Made by a program: the position numbers and the translations under genes
Shown here: positions 44,623-54,795 of the stretch, in pieces
Layout: the number at the start of each line of letters is the position of its first letter
Position numbering within the stretch: the first letter of the stretch is position 1
Notes under the pieces: model-generated
The model's database searches: none
What the model was told of the DNA's origin: nothing
The model's input: only the letters and a program-made list of their open reading frames with translations
Source: an uncultured Kordiimonas sp.
Lineage (GTDB): Bacteria; Pseudomonadota; Alphaproteobacteria; Sphingomonadales; Kordiimonadaceae
Direction of reading: 5' to 3'
NCBI GenBank assembly: GCA_947500295.1
Contig: CANMRM010000005.1
Span: 186,001-250,000 of the forward strand
DNA: 64,000 nucleotides

Positions 44623-45831
44623 TTATTTCCGCGCAGCATGGGCAATTGCCTTCCCCGCAGCGTGGCCACTTGCCCAGGCCCATTGAAAATTGTAACCGCC
44701 CAGCCACCCGGTGACATCAACACATTCACCAATGAAATAAAGACCTGGGACTTTTTTGGCTGCCAAGGTTTTCGAAGACAGTTCTTCCGTGGAAACGCCT
44801 CCTCTGGTGACTTCTGCTTTTGCAAACCCTTCGTTGCCGGTTGGGGTAAGTTGCCAGCGCTTGAGACGGTCGCATAAGCGGGACAGTGTTGCATTAGACT
44901 GCTCAGCCAGTTTCCCCCCAAAGGCGGAAGCTATTTGATCCGCCAGTCTGTCGGGCAAATGAGACGCCAAAACAGTTTTAACTGTCGCGCCGCCGGAGCG
45001 GTTTCGACAGTCGGAAATCCATTGCCATGCATCAGCCTGATCCGGCAATAGATCGATGTCGATGGCTTCATCAGGCTTGAGGTAGGAGGAAATCTGCAGT
45101 ATTGCAGGCCCACTGAGCCCTCGATGGGTAAAAAGCAGGTTTTCACGAAAAGCCGGCAACCGCGACTGACCTGCGACCGCGACCCGGCAGGGAGCCGACA
45201 CGCCTGCCAGCAGCTTCATCTTTGCAACGGTTTCAGAGTCAAATGTCAAAGGAACAAGAGCCGGTACCGGCTCAACGGTTTTCAAACCAAACTGGCGCGC
45301 AACCCGGTAGCCGAAGTCTGTCGCGCCCATTTTGGGAATTGAAACTCCCCCACTGGCAATCACAAGTTGGGGCGCCTGCCAGGACACATCGCCTGACGAC
45401 ACAACAAAACCTGAGGGTGTTTTTTCTATGGATCGCACGTCAATGGATGTCAGCAAGTCAACACCAGCAGCACGGCTCTCGTCCAGCAATACCTTCAGGA
45501 TGGCCTTAGCACCCTGGTCACAAAAAAGCTGCCCGAGCGTCTTTTCATGCCACGTCAGACCATGAGCAGCAATCAAGTCCATAAAGTCCCATGGTGTATA
45601 GCGACTTAAGGCCGACTTGGCGAAATGAGGGTTTTCGCTGATATAGGAAGCAGGGTCTATCTCCTGATTGGTGAAGTTGCACCGCCCACCGCCTGAAATA
45701 AGAATCTTGGCGCCCGGTTTTTTGTTTCGTTCCAGTAACAATACACGTTGGTTTTCGCGCCCGGCCTCAATTGCGCACATTAAACCGGCAGCGCCCGCAC
45801 CAATTATTATGACATCGTAATTTTTTGTCAT
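44623..45831 (-). CDS. BaiN/HI0933-family FAD-dependent oxidoreductase
   Basis: A 402-residue flavoprotein. The N-terminal Rossmann motif is IIGAGAAGLMCAIEAG, followed by ERNKKPGAKILISGGGRCNFTN, which is the hallmark of the HI0933/YhiN/BaiN family. LVIASGGVSIPKMGATDFGYRVA and the C-terminal GLYFIGECVDVTGWLGGYNFQWAWASG (read in parts) complete the pattern. The best-studied member reduces bile acid derivatives, but the natural substrate in environmental bacteria is unknown. It converges with mobA across a 148-base gap in which I see nothing distinct. Confidence 0.9.
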   Translation of the reverse strand: MTKNYDVIIIGAGAAGLMCAIEAGRENQRVLLLERNKKPGAKILISGGGRCNFTNQEIDPASYISENPHFAKSALSRYTPWDFMDLIAAHGLTWHEKTLGQLFCDQGAKAILKVLLDESRAAGVDLLTSIDVRSIEKTPSGFVVSSGDVSWQAPQLVIASGGVSIPKMGATDFGYRVARQFGLKTVEPVPALVPLTFDSETVAKMKLLAGVSAPCRVAVAGQSRLPAFRENLLFTHRGLSGPAILQISSYLKPDEAIDIDLLPDQADAWQWISDCRNRSGGATVKTVLASHLPDRLADQIASAFGGKLAEQSNATLSRLCDRLKRWQLTPTGNEGFAKAEVTRGGVSTEELSSKTLAAKKVPGLYFIGECVDVTGWLGGYNFQWAWASGHAAGKAIAHAARK

Positions 45832-46112
45832 TTTCTCAGAAACATCTCAAAAACCCTATTTTCAGACAATATCCTAAAGCACAATATTTTCAATGCATTA
45901 GGCTGAATACATTATCACTTTTCCTATCAAATTTTCATGACTAACCGCTGCCCGCAATACGGTGTTGCAGCCCGCATACCATCAAAAGATTGGTCAAGAA
46001 ATAGCAATTTCTGGTTGGCCTTTAAGATTCGTTAACCCGGCTATGTAATGAATAAAGCCGATTTTACTAAACCTGCTCAAATATGTTCGAAGTTCGAAGA
46101 GGGAATTTCTAA

Positions 46113-48380
46113 ATGACTGCGAATAATGGGGGCGCAGCAGCACGCCTGTTCAGTATCCGTAACCTATTGTTGGCGGTGACTGTACTGCTGATGGTCGTCG
46201 TGATCGGACTAAATGTTGCTCAGATGTCGCGCGCAATTGGGGCACGAGATGTCGCAACCCGGGCACAGATCCTGAACTCTGCCATCGACAACATTGTACA
46301 GTTCAAGTTGGCACTTGCTGACGAGAGACTGTTTACATATGCCGGCTATGGCTTTGAAGGCGAGGTCCCAAGTTTTTTCATCACCAGAATCGGCTTGAAC
46401 CGCGGCGCAGTTGAAGATGCCTACAACAATATCCAGAGCGACCTGAGAAACTTGCCGCCGTTTGAAGGCGACCAGGATAGCGCGCGATACAAATCCGCCG
46501 TTCAGGAATTTAACGCAATGAAGTCGACGCTTGCCGAAGCCTATGAGGCTTATTCGCGGCAGCAGTCAGTGACAGACGGTGACCTCGAATCGTTCGGAAC
46601 TGAAGCCGACACAGGGCGCGGCAGGGATGCCGCCAAAAGCATGGACGCGCTCATCGACATTGCAGCTACGCTTCGAATTGAAATTGAGAGCAATTACGAT
46701 TTTGGCGACGACCGAATCAGCACTGTAAACAGGCTCAAGAATCAGCTTTGGGTCATGTCTGAGTATGCCGCACGGGAAGCCGCTTCCCTGGCAGACAACA
46801 TTGCGTCGCAGTCCGTGATCAACAGTTTCGAAAAAGATACCGGTATCAAATACAGCGGCATCAGCGAAGGTGCTTGGGGGCAAGTTGAAACCTTTGCAAA
46901 GTCTACTACCGCAACGGAAGATATTGTCCAACAAGTGGACGCGATTCGCTCGACCTTTATCGAAGACTTTGCCGGCAGCCGCTTTGAAATCTACGACCTT
47001 TCGATGGTAGCGGAAGAAGACGAAGAAGAGATTGTCGACTATGAAACGACTGCTGAAGATTGGGTGGCGCTGGCGCAGGAAGCCACCGGACCCGTGTTCA
47101 TGATGAGCAGCTACGCGGACAATCTGGCCAAAAGTCTGAATGAAGCTGCTGTCGGCAGCGCGGACGGCAGCGTCTATACCGCTGGAACTCTCATCGTGAT
47201 TTCGCTGATGGTTGGTGGCATGGCTCTGTGGGTTGTGATGGTGCGCGTCGTACGGCCAGTGAATGCCCTTTCTGACACCATGATGGTGCTGGCGGATGGC
47301 AATCTTGAAGTAGAAATTCCAAACGCTGATCGCAATGACGAAGTTGGCGATATGGCCAAGTCAGTGCAGATATTCAAAGACAACGCAATTGAGCGCCGCC
47401 AAATGGAAGCGGAACAGCGCGAAAAAGAAGAGCTCGAGCGCGAACAGCAAGAAGAAGCTGAACGTCTCAAGCGTGAGGAAGAAGAACAGCGCCGCCGTGA
47501 GGAGGAAGAAAACGCAGAGCAGGCCCGTCGGGACCGCCGTCAGGAAATGCTCGACCTTGCTGATAGTTTCGAAGCCTCTGTTATGGCCCTTGTGGAAGGC
47601 GTTTCAACCTCTGCGTCCGGCATGGAACAAGCGGCAAGCAGCCTGTCGGAAACAGCAGCGGATACATCGCAGCAGTCAGAAGTTGTGTCGAGCGCCGCCC
47701 AACAAGCGAGCTCCAACGCTCAGATGGTTGCAAGCGCTGCGGAAGAGCTGTCAAGTTCTGTTAGGGAAATTACTGGTCAGACCAACCAGTCAAGTGCTGC
47801 AGCACGTGATGCAGTTGCCCGCACGGACAACGCAGGCAAGGATGTGGCTGAACTGGTGGACGCTGCCGAGAAAATCGGTGAGGTCGTGAAACTGATCAAC
47901 GAAATTGCCGAGCAAACCAACCTTCTGGCCTTGAATGCAACCATTGAGGCCGCACGCGCGGGCGACGCCGGCAAAGGCTTTGCTGTCGTGGCAAGCGAGG
48001 TTAAGTCGCTTGCCAACCAGACCGCCAAAGCCACGCAGGAAATCAGTGAACAGGTGAATGGCATGCAAAGTGCCACCAGCTTGGCTGTTCGCGCCATGGA
48101 TGAGATCAAAGGCATCATCGGGGACATCGAGGCAACGTCTGTTTCGATCGCCTCCGCTGTGGAAGAACAGGATGCATCGACGCAGGAAATCGCAAGGAAT
48201 GTTGCTGAAGTGTCCACCGGAACAGAAGAGGTGACGTCTAACATTCATTCGGTTAATCAGGGTGCAACAACGACAGGATCAGCTGCAACGCAGGTATTGT
48301 CAGCGGCGCAGCTATTGACACAGCAATCCGATGAGTTGCGCGGTCAGGTGGAAGACTTCCTGAAAACCATACGTGCGTGA
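46113..48380 (+). CDS. Transmembrane methyl-accepting chemotaxis protein
   Basis: A 755-residue chemoreceptor. The first membrane segment is near residues 16-36 ([19 protein letters not shown]), the second near 353-375, and between them lies a mostly helical periplasmic sensor. A HAMP domain ([17 protein letters not shown]) is followed by a 60-residue highly charged helix rich in Glu, Arg and Gln. The signalling domain carries the hairpin tip [31 protein letters not shown] (read in parts). No C-terminal receptor-binding pentapeptide is seen. GAGGGA precedes the ATG, and the 281-base gap upstream shows no gene. The ligand is unknown. Confidence 0.93.
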   Translation: MTANNGGAAARLFSIRNLLLAVTVLLMVVVIGLNVAQMSRAIGARDVATRAQILNSAIDNIVQFKLALADERLFTYAGYGFEGEVPSFFITRIGLNRGAVEDAYNNIQSDLRNLPPFEGDQDSARYKSAVQEFNAMKSTLAEAYEAYSRQQSVTDGDLESFGTEADTGRGRDAAKSMDALIDIAATLRIEIESNYDFGDDRISTVNRLKNQLWVMSEYAAREAASLADNIASQSVINSFEKDTGIKYSGISEGAWGQVETFAKSTTATEDIVQQVDAIRSTFIEDFAGSRFEIYDLSMVAEEDEEEIVDYETTAEDWVALAQEATGPVFMMSSYADNLAKSLNEAAVGSADGSVYTAGTLIVISLMVGGMALWVVMVRVVRPVNALSDTMMVLADGNLEVEIPNADRNDEVGDMAKSVQIFKDNAIERRQMEAEQREKEELEREQQEEAERLKREEEEQRRREEEENAEQARRDRRQEMLDLADSFEASVMALVEGVSTSASGMEQAASSLSETAADTSQQSEVVSSAAQQASSNAQMVASAAEELSSSVREITGQTNQSSAAARDAVARTDNAGKDVAELVDAAEKIGEVVKLINEIAEQTNLLALNATIEAARAGDAGKGFAVVASEVKSLANQTAKATQEISEQVNGMQSATSLAVRAMDEIKGIIGDIEATSVSIASAVEEQDASTQEIARNVAEVSTGTEEVTSNIHSVNQGATTTGSAATQVLSAAQLLTQQSDELRGQVEDFLKTIRA

Positions 48381-48407
48381 TCTTGATCTTCTGCGCAGAG
48401 AACTCGG

Positions 48408-48431
48408 AAGGGGCCACGTGGCCCCTTTTTT
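48408..48431 (+). terminator. Terminator after the chemoreceptor gene
   Basis: AAGGGGCCAC is followed by its exact complement GTGGCCCCTT (48408-48427) and six T residues. It is a strong intrinsic terminator 27 bases after the chemoreceptor stop. Confidence 0.88.
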
Positions 48432-48485
48432 AATGCCCATGCATGCAAGGTCAGGTGATCAGTTCCAGCCGGTCAGAATTAGGGC

Positions 48486-48513
48486 TTGCCTCATGGCAAT
48501 TGCCAGCTATAGT
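48486..48513 (+). promoter_or_regulatory. Possible promoter of tRNA-Ser
   Basis: TTGCCT at 48486-48491 and TATAGT at 48508-48513 are separated by 16 bases, about 55 bases before the tRNA-Ser gene. The match is moderate. Confidence 0.4.
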
Positions 48514-48566
48514 GCGGCGCGCACCGATAAGATACGCTTTCTTGCCTCTCATTGGTGTTGTTCAAA

Positions 48567-48656
48567 GGAGTCGTGGCCGAGCGGTTTAAGGCGCACGCCT
48601 GGAAAGCGTGTTGGGTGGCAACGCCCTCGAGGGTTCGAATCCCTCCGACTCCGCCA
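48567..48656 (+). tRNA. tRNA-Ser (anticodon GGA)
   Basis: A 90-base class II tRNA with encoded CCA. The acceptor stem GGAGTCG pairs with CGACTCC. The anticodon arm CACGC-CTGGAAA-GCGTG carries anticodon GGA. The long variable arm (TTGGGTGGCAACGCCCTC) is characteristic of serine tRNA, and the T loop is TTCGAAT. It lies alone before a histidine kinase gene. Confidence 0.97.
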
Positions 48657-48789
48657 TTCTCTCCCCCACAATCACAATTACCACATGCCATTTTGGCTGA
48701 TCGCTTTTTTTGCATTAGAGTGCGTTTGGCCGCGTTCACGAGCACAGTGATCCAGTCGGTCGGGTATTGGCCGGGATTTTGGGGGACAT

Positions 48790-49770
48790 ATGGCTGCGCA
48801 GAAAAAATACCGAACTCTGCTGAACAAGGAAATGGGGTTGGTTTTCACAGCCGTCCTGGCCATTTACCTGTTTTTTCGCTCGTTCGACGCATTTGAGATC
48901 ATTTACGGCTTCACTCGGGAGTATGAACACTTCGAAATTGATGAGGTTGTCTTGCTTTTTTTGTCCCTGCCCCTGCCTTTCGCATGGCTGGCTTATCGCA
49001 AATCAAAACGCACGGAAAAGGAGTTTCAACGCCGCATAGCGCTTGAACAGAAAATGGCACAAATGCACCGGATGGACTCGCTTGGCAAACTCGCGGGCGG
49101 AGTCGCGCACGAACTAAGTAACCAGCTCCTGCCGGTTTTGACCATGGCAGAGCTAATGCAGAAGCGCTTTCCTGAGAATAGCGAAGACCGCCGCAAAATG
49201 GATCTTATCTACATGTCCGCTCGCAACGCCAATGAAACCATTGGGAAAATTCTGGCGTTCTCCCGAGATGGCGACGGGCAGTCTGCCACGTGTGACGTTG
49301 CAAAGGTTGCCATGGAAACCAAAGACATTATTGCCATTTCCTGCCCGCTTAATATCTCGTTCAGTATGCAGTTGGGCGATGGCCTTGGGCAGGTTGGCTT
49401 GCCCGACCATGAGCTACAGAGCCTGCTCGTCAACCCGGCTATCAACGCATTTGATGCCATCGGCTTAAGAAACGGAGCAGTAAGTATCGAGATATCGGCC
49501 CTTGAACGCCAGGCGCTAGTGGACCTACCGGACTGGCAGCACGATGCAGCTGTCTTGATAAAAATCCAGGATGATGGACCTGGAATGCCCCAAGACGTCG
49601 GACGCCGAATTTTCGAGCCCTTTTTCACTACTAAAACCGTCGGTGAGGGTACCGGTCTTGGCATGTCGCTGGTTCACAGTCATGTGAGCAACGCCGGGGG
49701 GCAGATTGCGGTGGAGTCTGCGGCGGGGCAAGGATGCATCATCTCGATTTTTTTACCGCCAGCAAATTAG
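48790..49770 (+). CDS. Membrane sensor histidine kinase
   Basis: A 326-residue kinase with two short membrane segments (residues about 14-30 and 52-68). A cytoplasmic coiled stretch leads to the H-box LAGGVAHELSNQLLPVLTMAEL, with His107. The ATPase domain has the N-box NPAINAFDAIG, the G1 box DDGPGMP, the F box FEPFFTTK and the G2 box GEGTGLGMSLV. The H-box resembles the NtrB-like kinases in having HELSNQLLP. It is next to a stand-alone receiver gene 56 bases downstream, which is the likely partner. GGGGGA precedes the ATG. Confidence 0.9.
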   Translation: MAAQKKYRTLLNKEMGLVFTAVLAIYLFFRSFDAFEIIYGFTREYEHFEIDEVVLLFLSLPLPFAWLAYRKSKRTEKEFQRRIALEQKMAQMHRMDSLGKLAGGVAHELSNQLLPVLTMAELMQKRFPENSEDRRKMDLIYMSARNANETIGKILAFSRDGDGQSATCDVAKVAMETKDIIAISCPLNISFSMQLGDGLGQVGLPDHELQSLLVNPAINAFDAIGLRNGAVSIEISALERQALVDLPDWQHDAAVLIKIQDDGPGMPQDVGRRIFEPFFTTKTVGEGTGLGMSLVHSHVSNAGGQIAVESAAGQGCIISIFLPPAN

Positions 49771-49825
49771 ACTATTGTGCCAACGCGCTTCTGGCGGTTT
49801 AATGCGCGCAATCGGGGAAGCATTT

Positions 49826-50185
49826 ATGGCAAATATTCTTTTGGTGGATGATGACCCACTGGTACTTGAGGCTCTATCTATAGCTTTAACCGAGGCGGAG
49901 CATCAGGTTACCACGGCCCGCAATGGTCATTTCGCCATCAAACTTGCTGATGCAAACAGCTTTGACCTGGTCATTACCGACATCATCATGCCTGACAAGG
50001 AAGGGTTGGAAACCATATCCCATTTGCGGAGGCATCATCCTGATTTGAAAATCATTGCCATTTCAGGGGGAGCCCGTGTGTCGTCAACACCCTACTTAAA
50101 AATGGCGAAAGCGATGGGAGCGGTGCAGGCACTTGCCAAACCTTTTTCCGCCAGTGAACTGTTAGCTGCTGTTGAAGCCATCTGA
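49826..50185 (+). CDS. Single-domain response regulator
   Basis: A 119-residue CheY-like receiver without an output domain. The acidic pocket is LLVDDDP (Asp8-Asp10), the phosphoacceptor is Asp52 in LVITDIIMPDKEG, the switch residue is Ser in IIAISGGA, and the lysine is in LAKPFSASEL. GGGGAAG precedes the ATG at 49826; a start at 49802 is possible. It is downstream of the histidine kinase, so the pair forms a two-component relay that must act through protein contact or further phosphotransfer. Confidence 0.92.
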   Translation: MANILLVDDDPLVLEALSIALTEAEHQVTTARNGHFAIKLADANSFDLVITDIIMPDKEGLETISHLRRHHPDLKIIAISGGARVSSTPYLKMAKAMGAVQALAKPFSASELLAAVEAI

Positions 50186-50308
50186 CCTGCAGTGACGGTC
50201 ATGCTTGCTGCTTTATTGGCAAACAATCAATCGTTCGCGAAGCAGATACCGTCCACTGAGGCAACCTTTGCTGGCGGCATTTTAGTTCAGTAAACGCGTA
50301 CCAACATA

Positions 50309-52573
50309 TCAGTTGGCATAGTAGCCACTTTTCGTGCCGTAGTAATAGCCTTGGTCACCATATCCATAGCTCTGATGACGTTTGATATTAACCTGGGTGA
50401 TGACAGTACCTGCAAGAGGCGCACCCGCTTCACGCAATTGACCAATTCCGCTCTCTACCGACTTTTTCGGTGTTGTTTCCCATTGAACAACATAGAGAAC
50501 GGCATCTACATGATGCGACAGAACCACAGCGTCCGAGACGGCCATAACTGGCGGTGTATCCAGAACAACCAGGTCGTAATGCTCACGTGACCAAGACATC
50601 AGGCCTGAGAATTTTTCACCGGAAAAAAGCTTCTGCGGGTCAGAGTGGCCTTTGCCACACAGGATATGGAGGCTTGAGGCCTCATCCTTATACAGTTGCT
50701 GCCCGCCGAGGTCAGAGCCTTCCAGTACGGACACAAGATCTGCCTGATCTGTAGGCAAACGTAGCCTTGCTTTTACCACAGGGCGTCGCAAATCAGCTTC
50801 GATCAACAATACTTTCAACCCGGATTTTGCCATCAGCCGGGCATAACAGAGGGAGAAGGTCGATTTGCCTTCGCCCGGAACAGAGGAAGTCGCCATGACA
50901 ACTTGCGGCGTATTTTGTCTTGGTCCGGAATACAGCAATGAGGCGTGCACGTTACGGTGCGCTTCTGCAAAAGAGGAGGACGGTTTTTCAAGCAAATAGT
51001 TCTCAACCGATACACCCTGCAATTTATTGGTGGCCAGCATCGGAATAATTCCGACACCGCGCAATCCAAGATCAGATTTGATCTGGTCAAGGGTGCGATA
51101 TCCGTTGTCGAGCATTTCAAGGAGAAAGGCGAGGCCTACACCAATACCTGCTGAGACAATGAGAACCAGGATGAGAATCAGGCGCTTGTTCGGAAACGAC
51201 GCATCCAGCGGCGGATCAGCCCGGGAGATAATGCGGGCATCTGCCTGTTGAATGTCCTGTTGATTGGTTGTTTCCTTGAATCGTGCCAGGAAAGTCTCCA
51301 GCAAAACACGGTTTGCCTCGGCTTCCCGCTCCAGCTCCCTGAGCTGAACCTGAGCCCTGTTCACGGCGACATTCTCTGTCTTCAACTGATCAAGGCTGGC
51401 TTCCAGCGCTGAGACACGCGCCTCGGCCACATCCACCTCATTCTGGATACCCGCAACCACTTTCCTGATCTCAAGCTTGATGTTGGACTCGATATCTTCA
51501 AGTTCCGCCTCAACGTTGATCATGCGTGGGTGTTTGGGCCCGTAGCGGGTGGCAAGCTCTGCTCGGTTTCGCAAAACTTCCGACTGCTGTTCACGCAGAC
51601 GCTGGATCAGGGGACTGTCCAGCACTTCGGTCAAGCCGGCAAAGTCAGTGTTTTCCGGGTCCGATATGTCATTGATCTGGCTAAACCGGGCTCGGGTGCG
51701 TGCAAGGTCGGTCCGAGCGTCAATCAAACGTGTATTCAACTGCGTAAGTTGCTGGTCCGAAACCAGGCCGGCACTTGCAGTTTGAATCAGCTGGTTTTCC
51801 TCACGAAAACTTTGCGCGGCAACTTCAGACGCACGAACATTTTCCCGCAGGTCAAAAATACGTTCATTGAGCCATTCGTTCGCGCGTTGGGTCGCTTCAA
51901 ATTTGGCTTCCAGCTGGTCAGTCAAATAAAGATCGGCAACGCCGTTAGCGATACGAGCCGCCTTGCGCGGGTCCTCTGATTCAAACGATACATTGATACT
52001 ATAGGAGCGCGGCGGATTGGAGACAGACAATCGCGACACTACGGCGTCAATCACTCTTGCCCGTTCAGTGGCGAGCCTTACTTCCTCGGTTATTGGAGCC
52101 GGGTCACCAAGAATTGACCGCTTCCAGCTGTCCGGGATCCAGTTAACCGGATTGAGGTATGATATGAAACTGCGCTGAGTGTTAAGTTCACCATTGAACT
52201 CAGGGTCGCTGGTTAAATTCAGTGTATCAACAGTTTTGCCCACCAACCGCCGGGACGTCATCACGTCGATCTCGGTTTTGATCGCAGCCACATCGGTACC
52301 GATGCCTGACATCACGGCCTGAACGTCAACAACCTGGTTTTGCCTTGTCTCCAGCGCCAGCATAGCAGACGCCGAGTATCGCGGCGTTAACTGGAACAGA
52401 ATCAAGAGACCGATAACAGTAAAGAAAAGGATAGTGTTGATGATGATCCATTTGCGGCGCAGCAAAATAAGCGCAAGCGCGCGGATATCAATAACATCCT
52501 CGTCTTCCTGGCTCGGCGTCATCACCTGAGTGGCCTGCGCGCCCGCTTTATCCTGGTAATTCTGATCGTACAT
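50309..52573 (-). CDS. Polysaccharide biosynthesis tyrosine autokinase (Wzz plus BY-kinase)
   Basis: A 754-residue Wzc-like protein. It has an N-terminal membrane segment near residues 40-60, a Wzz domain, a long coiled-coil region and a second membrane segment near 470-490. The cytoplasmic kinase domain has Walker A SSVPGEGKST, Walker A' LLIEADLRRP and Walker B LVVLDTPPV. A C-terminal tyrosine cluster (SYGYGDQGYYYGTKSGYYAN) supplies the autophosphorylation sites. BY-kinases control polymer length and export of exopolysaccharide. The ATG at 52573 has GGGGATC before it. It is the third gene of an export operon. Confidence 0.94.
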   Translation of the reverse strand: MYDQNYQDKAGAQATQVMTPSQEDEDVIDIRALALILLRRKWIIINTILFFTVIGLLILFQLTPRYSASAMLALETRQNQVVDVQAVMSGIGTDVAAIKTEIDVMTSRRLVGKTVDTLNLTSDPEFNGELNTQRSFISYLNPVNWIPDSWKRSILGDPAPITEEVRLATERARVIDAVVSRLSVSNPPRSYSINVSFESEDPRKAARIANGVADLYLTDQLEAKFEATQRANEWLNERIFDLRENVRASEVAAQSFREENQLIQTASAGLVSDQQLTQLNTRLIDARTDLARTRARFSQINDISDPENTDFAGLTEVLDSPLIQRLREQQSEVLRNRAELATRYGPKHPRMINVEAELEDIESNIKLEIRKVVAGIQNEVDVAEARVSALEASLDQLKTENVAVNRAQVQLRELEREAEANRVLLETFLARFKETTNQQDIQQADARIISRADPPLDASFPNKRLILILVLIVSAGIGVGLAFLLEMLDNGYRTLDQIKSDLGLRGVGIIPMLATNKLQGVSVENYLLEKPSSSFAEAHRNVHASLLYSGPRQNTPQVVMATSSVPGEGKSTFSLCYARLMAKSGLKVLLIEADLRRPVVKARLRLPTDQADLVSVLEGSDLGGQQLYKDEASSLHILCGKGHSDPQKLFSGEKFSGLMSWSREHYDLVVLDTPPVMAVSDAVVLSHHVDAVLYVVQWETTPKKSVESGIGQLREAGAPLAGTVITQVNIKRHQSYGYGDQGYYYGTKSGYYAN

Positions 52574-52663
52574 CTGATCCCCGTCCAACGATACAGGCGC
52601 TTATATAGCGCGTTCCCCTTGGGTCCGCCAACAAATTCAGCGGGGTAAACTTGTGTTCAACCG

Positions 52664-53233
52664 TCAGAAGAAGCGTTCCGGAACCCGGATAATATCTCCG
52701 GGCAAAACGGCCGCAGTCAGTTCAATGCGCATCTTCTGCTCGACGCCATCGACACGACGTGTCACCTCAATCTTGCTTTCACTCGCCCGGTAGGTAAAGC
52801 CGGATGCAAGTGCTACAGCGTTCAGGACCGTCATGCCACTAACATACGGATAACTGCCAGGGTCCTGCACTTCGCCCAGAATATAAAAGGGGCGATAATT
52901 CAGCACCTCGATATTGACGCGCGGATTAACCAGAAAGCCATCAGCGAGTTGGGCCGTTATGAGCGACTCAGCATCTGAAAGGCTGCGGTTTCCAACGGTT
53001 ATCGCACCAATAAGCGGCAGGGATATCGTGCCTTCACCGTCCAGCTCAAACTCACCTGACAAGTCCTCTTCACCGTATACGGTAACCCGGATCTGATCGC
53101 CGGAACCAAGCTGGTACCTCAAGGAGTTTGTCGCCAAACCCGACGCGTCAGGGGAAGCGTCCTGTGCACGCACAAGAACGGCACCTCCAACAAGAAGTGC
53201 CGTCAAAAAAAACAGTTTTAAGAACTTAATCAC
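52664..53233 (-). CDS. Polysaccharide export protein with SLBB domain (Wza-like)
   Basis: A 189-residue exported protein. The signal peptide is hydrophobic (IKFLKLFFLTALLVGG, cleavage near RAQD). The Poly_export domain starts YQLGSGDQIRVTVYGEEDLSGEF and continues with GTISLPLIGAI, and one SLBB domain follows (YILGEVQDPGSYPYVSGMTVLNAVALASGF, read in parts). It is much shorter than Wza and has no lipobox. The start is uncertain: GTG at 53233 gives a compact signal peptide, while ATG at 53278 lies within a hairpin. It would form an outer-membrane or periplasmic part of the export channel. Confidence 0.87.
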   Translation of the reverse strand: MIKFLKLFFLTALLVGGAVLVRAQDASPDASGLATNSLRYQLGSGDQIRVTVYGEEDLSGEFELDGEGTISLPLIGAITVGNRSLSDAESLITAQLADGFLVNPRVNIEVLNYRPFYILGEVQDPGSYPYVSGMTVLNAVALASGFTYRASESKIEVTRRVDGVEQKMRIELTAAVLPGDIIRVPERFF

Positions 53234-53266
53234 AATCAACTCACAACCGCATGACAAGGTAGCATC

Positions 53267-53286
53267 GGCGGCGCCCATGCGCCGCC
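53267..53286 (-). other. Strong hairpin between barrel gene and SLBB gene
   Basis: GGCGGCGC and GCGCCGCC form an eight-base GC stem with a four-base loop, between two genes of the export operon. There is no T run, so it may stabilise or process the mRNA instead of ending it. It covers the ATG at 53278, arguing for the GTG start further down. Confidence 0.6.
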
Positions 53287-53298
53287 TTCAAGGCTATC

Positions 53299-54606
53299 TT
53301 ACCACTGAGCCTTCAAACCGACCATGAAAATATGACGTTTGAAGTCCTGGCCCTGGGCTGTGGTATCGCGGTACTGCCAGCTATAATCAGCATTCAGGCT
53401 GAAATTGCGGTTCAGAAGGTAGGTTGCACCAAAGGATGCAGCATAGTCTTCGTCTTCCCGAACAACGTTTTCATAGCTGTTCTTGGTGTAACCCGCTCCA
53501 GCCTTCAAAAGCACATTGCGCTGCAGTTCATGCTCAAAATCGACACGATAGGCTGTCGCCAAGATACCAGCCGCAAACGCAAGGCCACCAGATGCATCTT
53601 GGTCAATAACGATGGTTTCATTCACCAACCGTGTCACGCTTGCCCGCACCGAGGTCAGCCCAGTCGGGTTCCACAACAGGGACGCACCAAAAGTGAAATC
53701 GTCGATGTTGCTAAGGCTATCCGAGTCGTAAGACTGTTTGATGTAGCCACCGAAGAACTCACCAGACGATGTGCCTGTGATATCGAACGCGGCACCCGCT
53801 GTAATTTCGTAGCCGTCCGAGTTCCGTTGCGGACCACCGGTCGCTTGCGAATCTTCATATTCGATCCGGTTCGCGGCAACCCTGACAAAGGCTTCGTAAT
53901 ATTGGTCAATCTCATAACCAACCCGTACACTACCACCATAGCGTTCGCGGTTCCGCTGCGTGTTGTTAAGCGTTCCGCCGCCAATCAGATCAGGGTTCGA
54001 GAAATCCAGGTTCTCATAGTCCGCGTCAATAGCCAGTGACATGATGGACTGATCGCGCACAAAGCCGACGTTTGCGGCGAAGGTCTCAAAAGTTGTCAAC
54101 TCATTCTGCAAACCATTGGTGTCCGGTGCACCACGATCCTCGTGGGTGTCAGCATAACGCACACCATAATTGATCGCCATACCGCGCTGGATATCCAACG
54201 TGCCGCGAATGCCGACATTGAAATCCTCATAATCTTCACGGCTGTTATCGGTATATTTCGCGATATCCGCATCAGCAAAGAAGGAGAAGGAGTTCTGGCT
54301 CCAGTCAGAATTCAGGCTGAAACCCGGCTTGATCTGCCAGATAAAGTCATCAATTTCGCCAGGGCTCGTGGCGGTTGCGCCCGCACGCCGCGCGAAAATG
54401 TTGGAATTATATTTACCGCTGCCTTCAATCGTAGGATTGAACAGGAAGCTGCCACTGCGTGCACCCGGCGCCGTATAATCGGGGCGATAGCGATCATAAA
54501 CCGATACCACCTGATCATCCGGACCCCCATCCTGTGCTGCAGCTGAAACACTGAATCCAGCAGCAACAGCCACGGCCAGCATTGATGTCATCGTATGCAT
54601 TTTCAT
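53299..54606 (-). CDS. Outer-membrane beta-barrel protein of the exopolysaccharide operon
   Basis: A 435-residue barrel protein. The signal peptide reads KMHTMTSMLAVAVAAGFSVSAAAQ. Alternating amphipathic strands such as LNSDWSQNSFSFFADADIAKY (in parts), AINYGVRYADTHED and FSLNADYSWQYRDT continue to the C-terminal VGLKAQW with an aromatic last residue. It resembles the BBP2-type/GumB-associated barrels encoded with Wza and Wzc in alphaproteobacterial capsule loci. It heads the operon barrel-SLBB-kinase and probably serves as the secretion pore or anchor. Confidence 0.84.
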   Translation of the reverse strand: MKMHTMTSMLAVAVAAGFSVSAAAQDGGPDDQVVSVYDRYRPDYTAPGARSGSFLFNPTIEGSGKYNSNIFARRAGATATSPGEIDDFIWQIKPGFSLNSDWSQNSFSFFADADIAKYTDNSREDYEDFNVGIRGTLDIQRGMAINYGVRYADTHEDRGAPDTNGLQNELTTFETFAANVGFVRDQSIMSLAIDADYENLDFSNPDLIGGGTLNNTQRNRERYGGSVRVGYEIDQYYEAFVRVAANRIEYEDSQATGGPQRNSDGYEITAGAAFDITGTSSGEFFGGYIKQSYDSDSLSNIDDFTFGASLLWNPTGLTSVRASVTRLVNETIVIDQDASGGLAFAAGILATAYRVDFEHELQRNVLLKAGAGYTKNSYENVVREDEDYAASFGATYLLNRNFSLNADYSWQYRDTTAQGQDFKRHIFMVGLKAQW

Positions 54607-54795
54607 TTATATTCCCCATGAATCATGAGCTGCCGCCCTACTTAACGCAAGATTCGGCTATAATTTTTACAAAAACTAGAAACAAAGTACCGGCTTGTTA
54701 TTCTTAATGTCATAGTCGATTGACAGAAATAAGTCTATATCTTTGATTAAGTTAACCTATGTTGCGTACAGGCAACACTCTCGTCACAATTTCGC

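Noticed and set aside
46081-46112. TTCGAAGTTCGAA repeat before the chemoreceptor as an operator
   Set aside because: The short overlapping palindrome adjoins the ribosome binding site, but no regulator or second copy supports a functional site.
53332-54039. 235-codon plus-strand open frame opposite the outer-membrane barrel gene
   Set aside because: The barrel gene on the minus strand has a signal peptide and operon context; the opposite frame has no family features.
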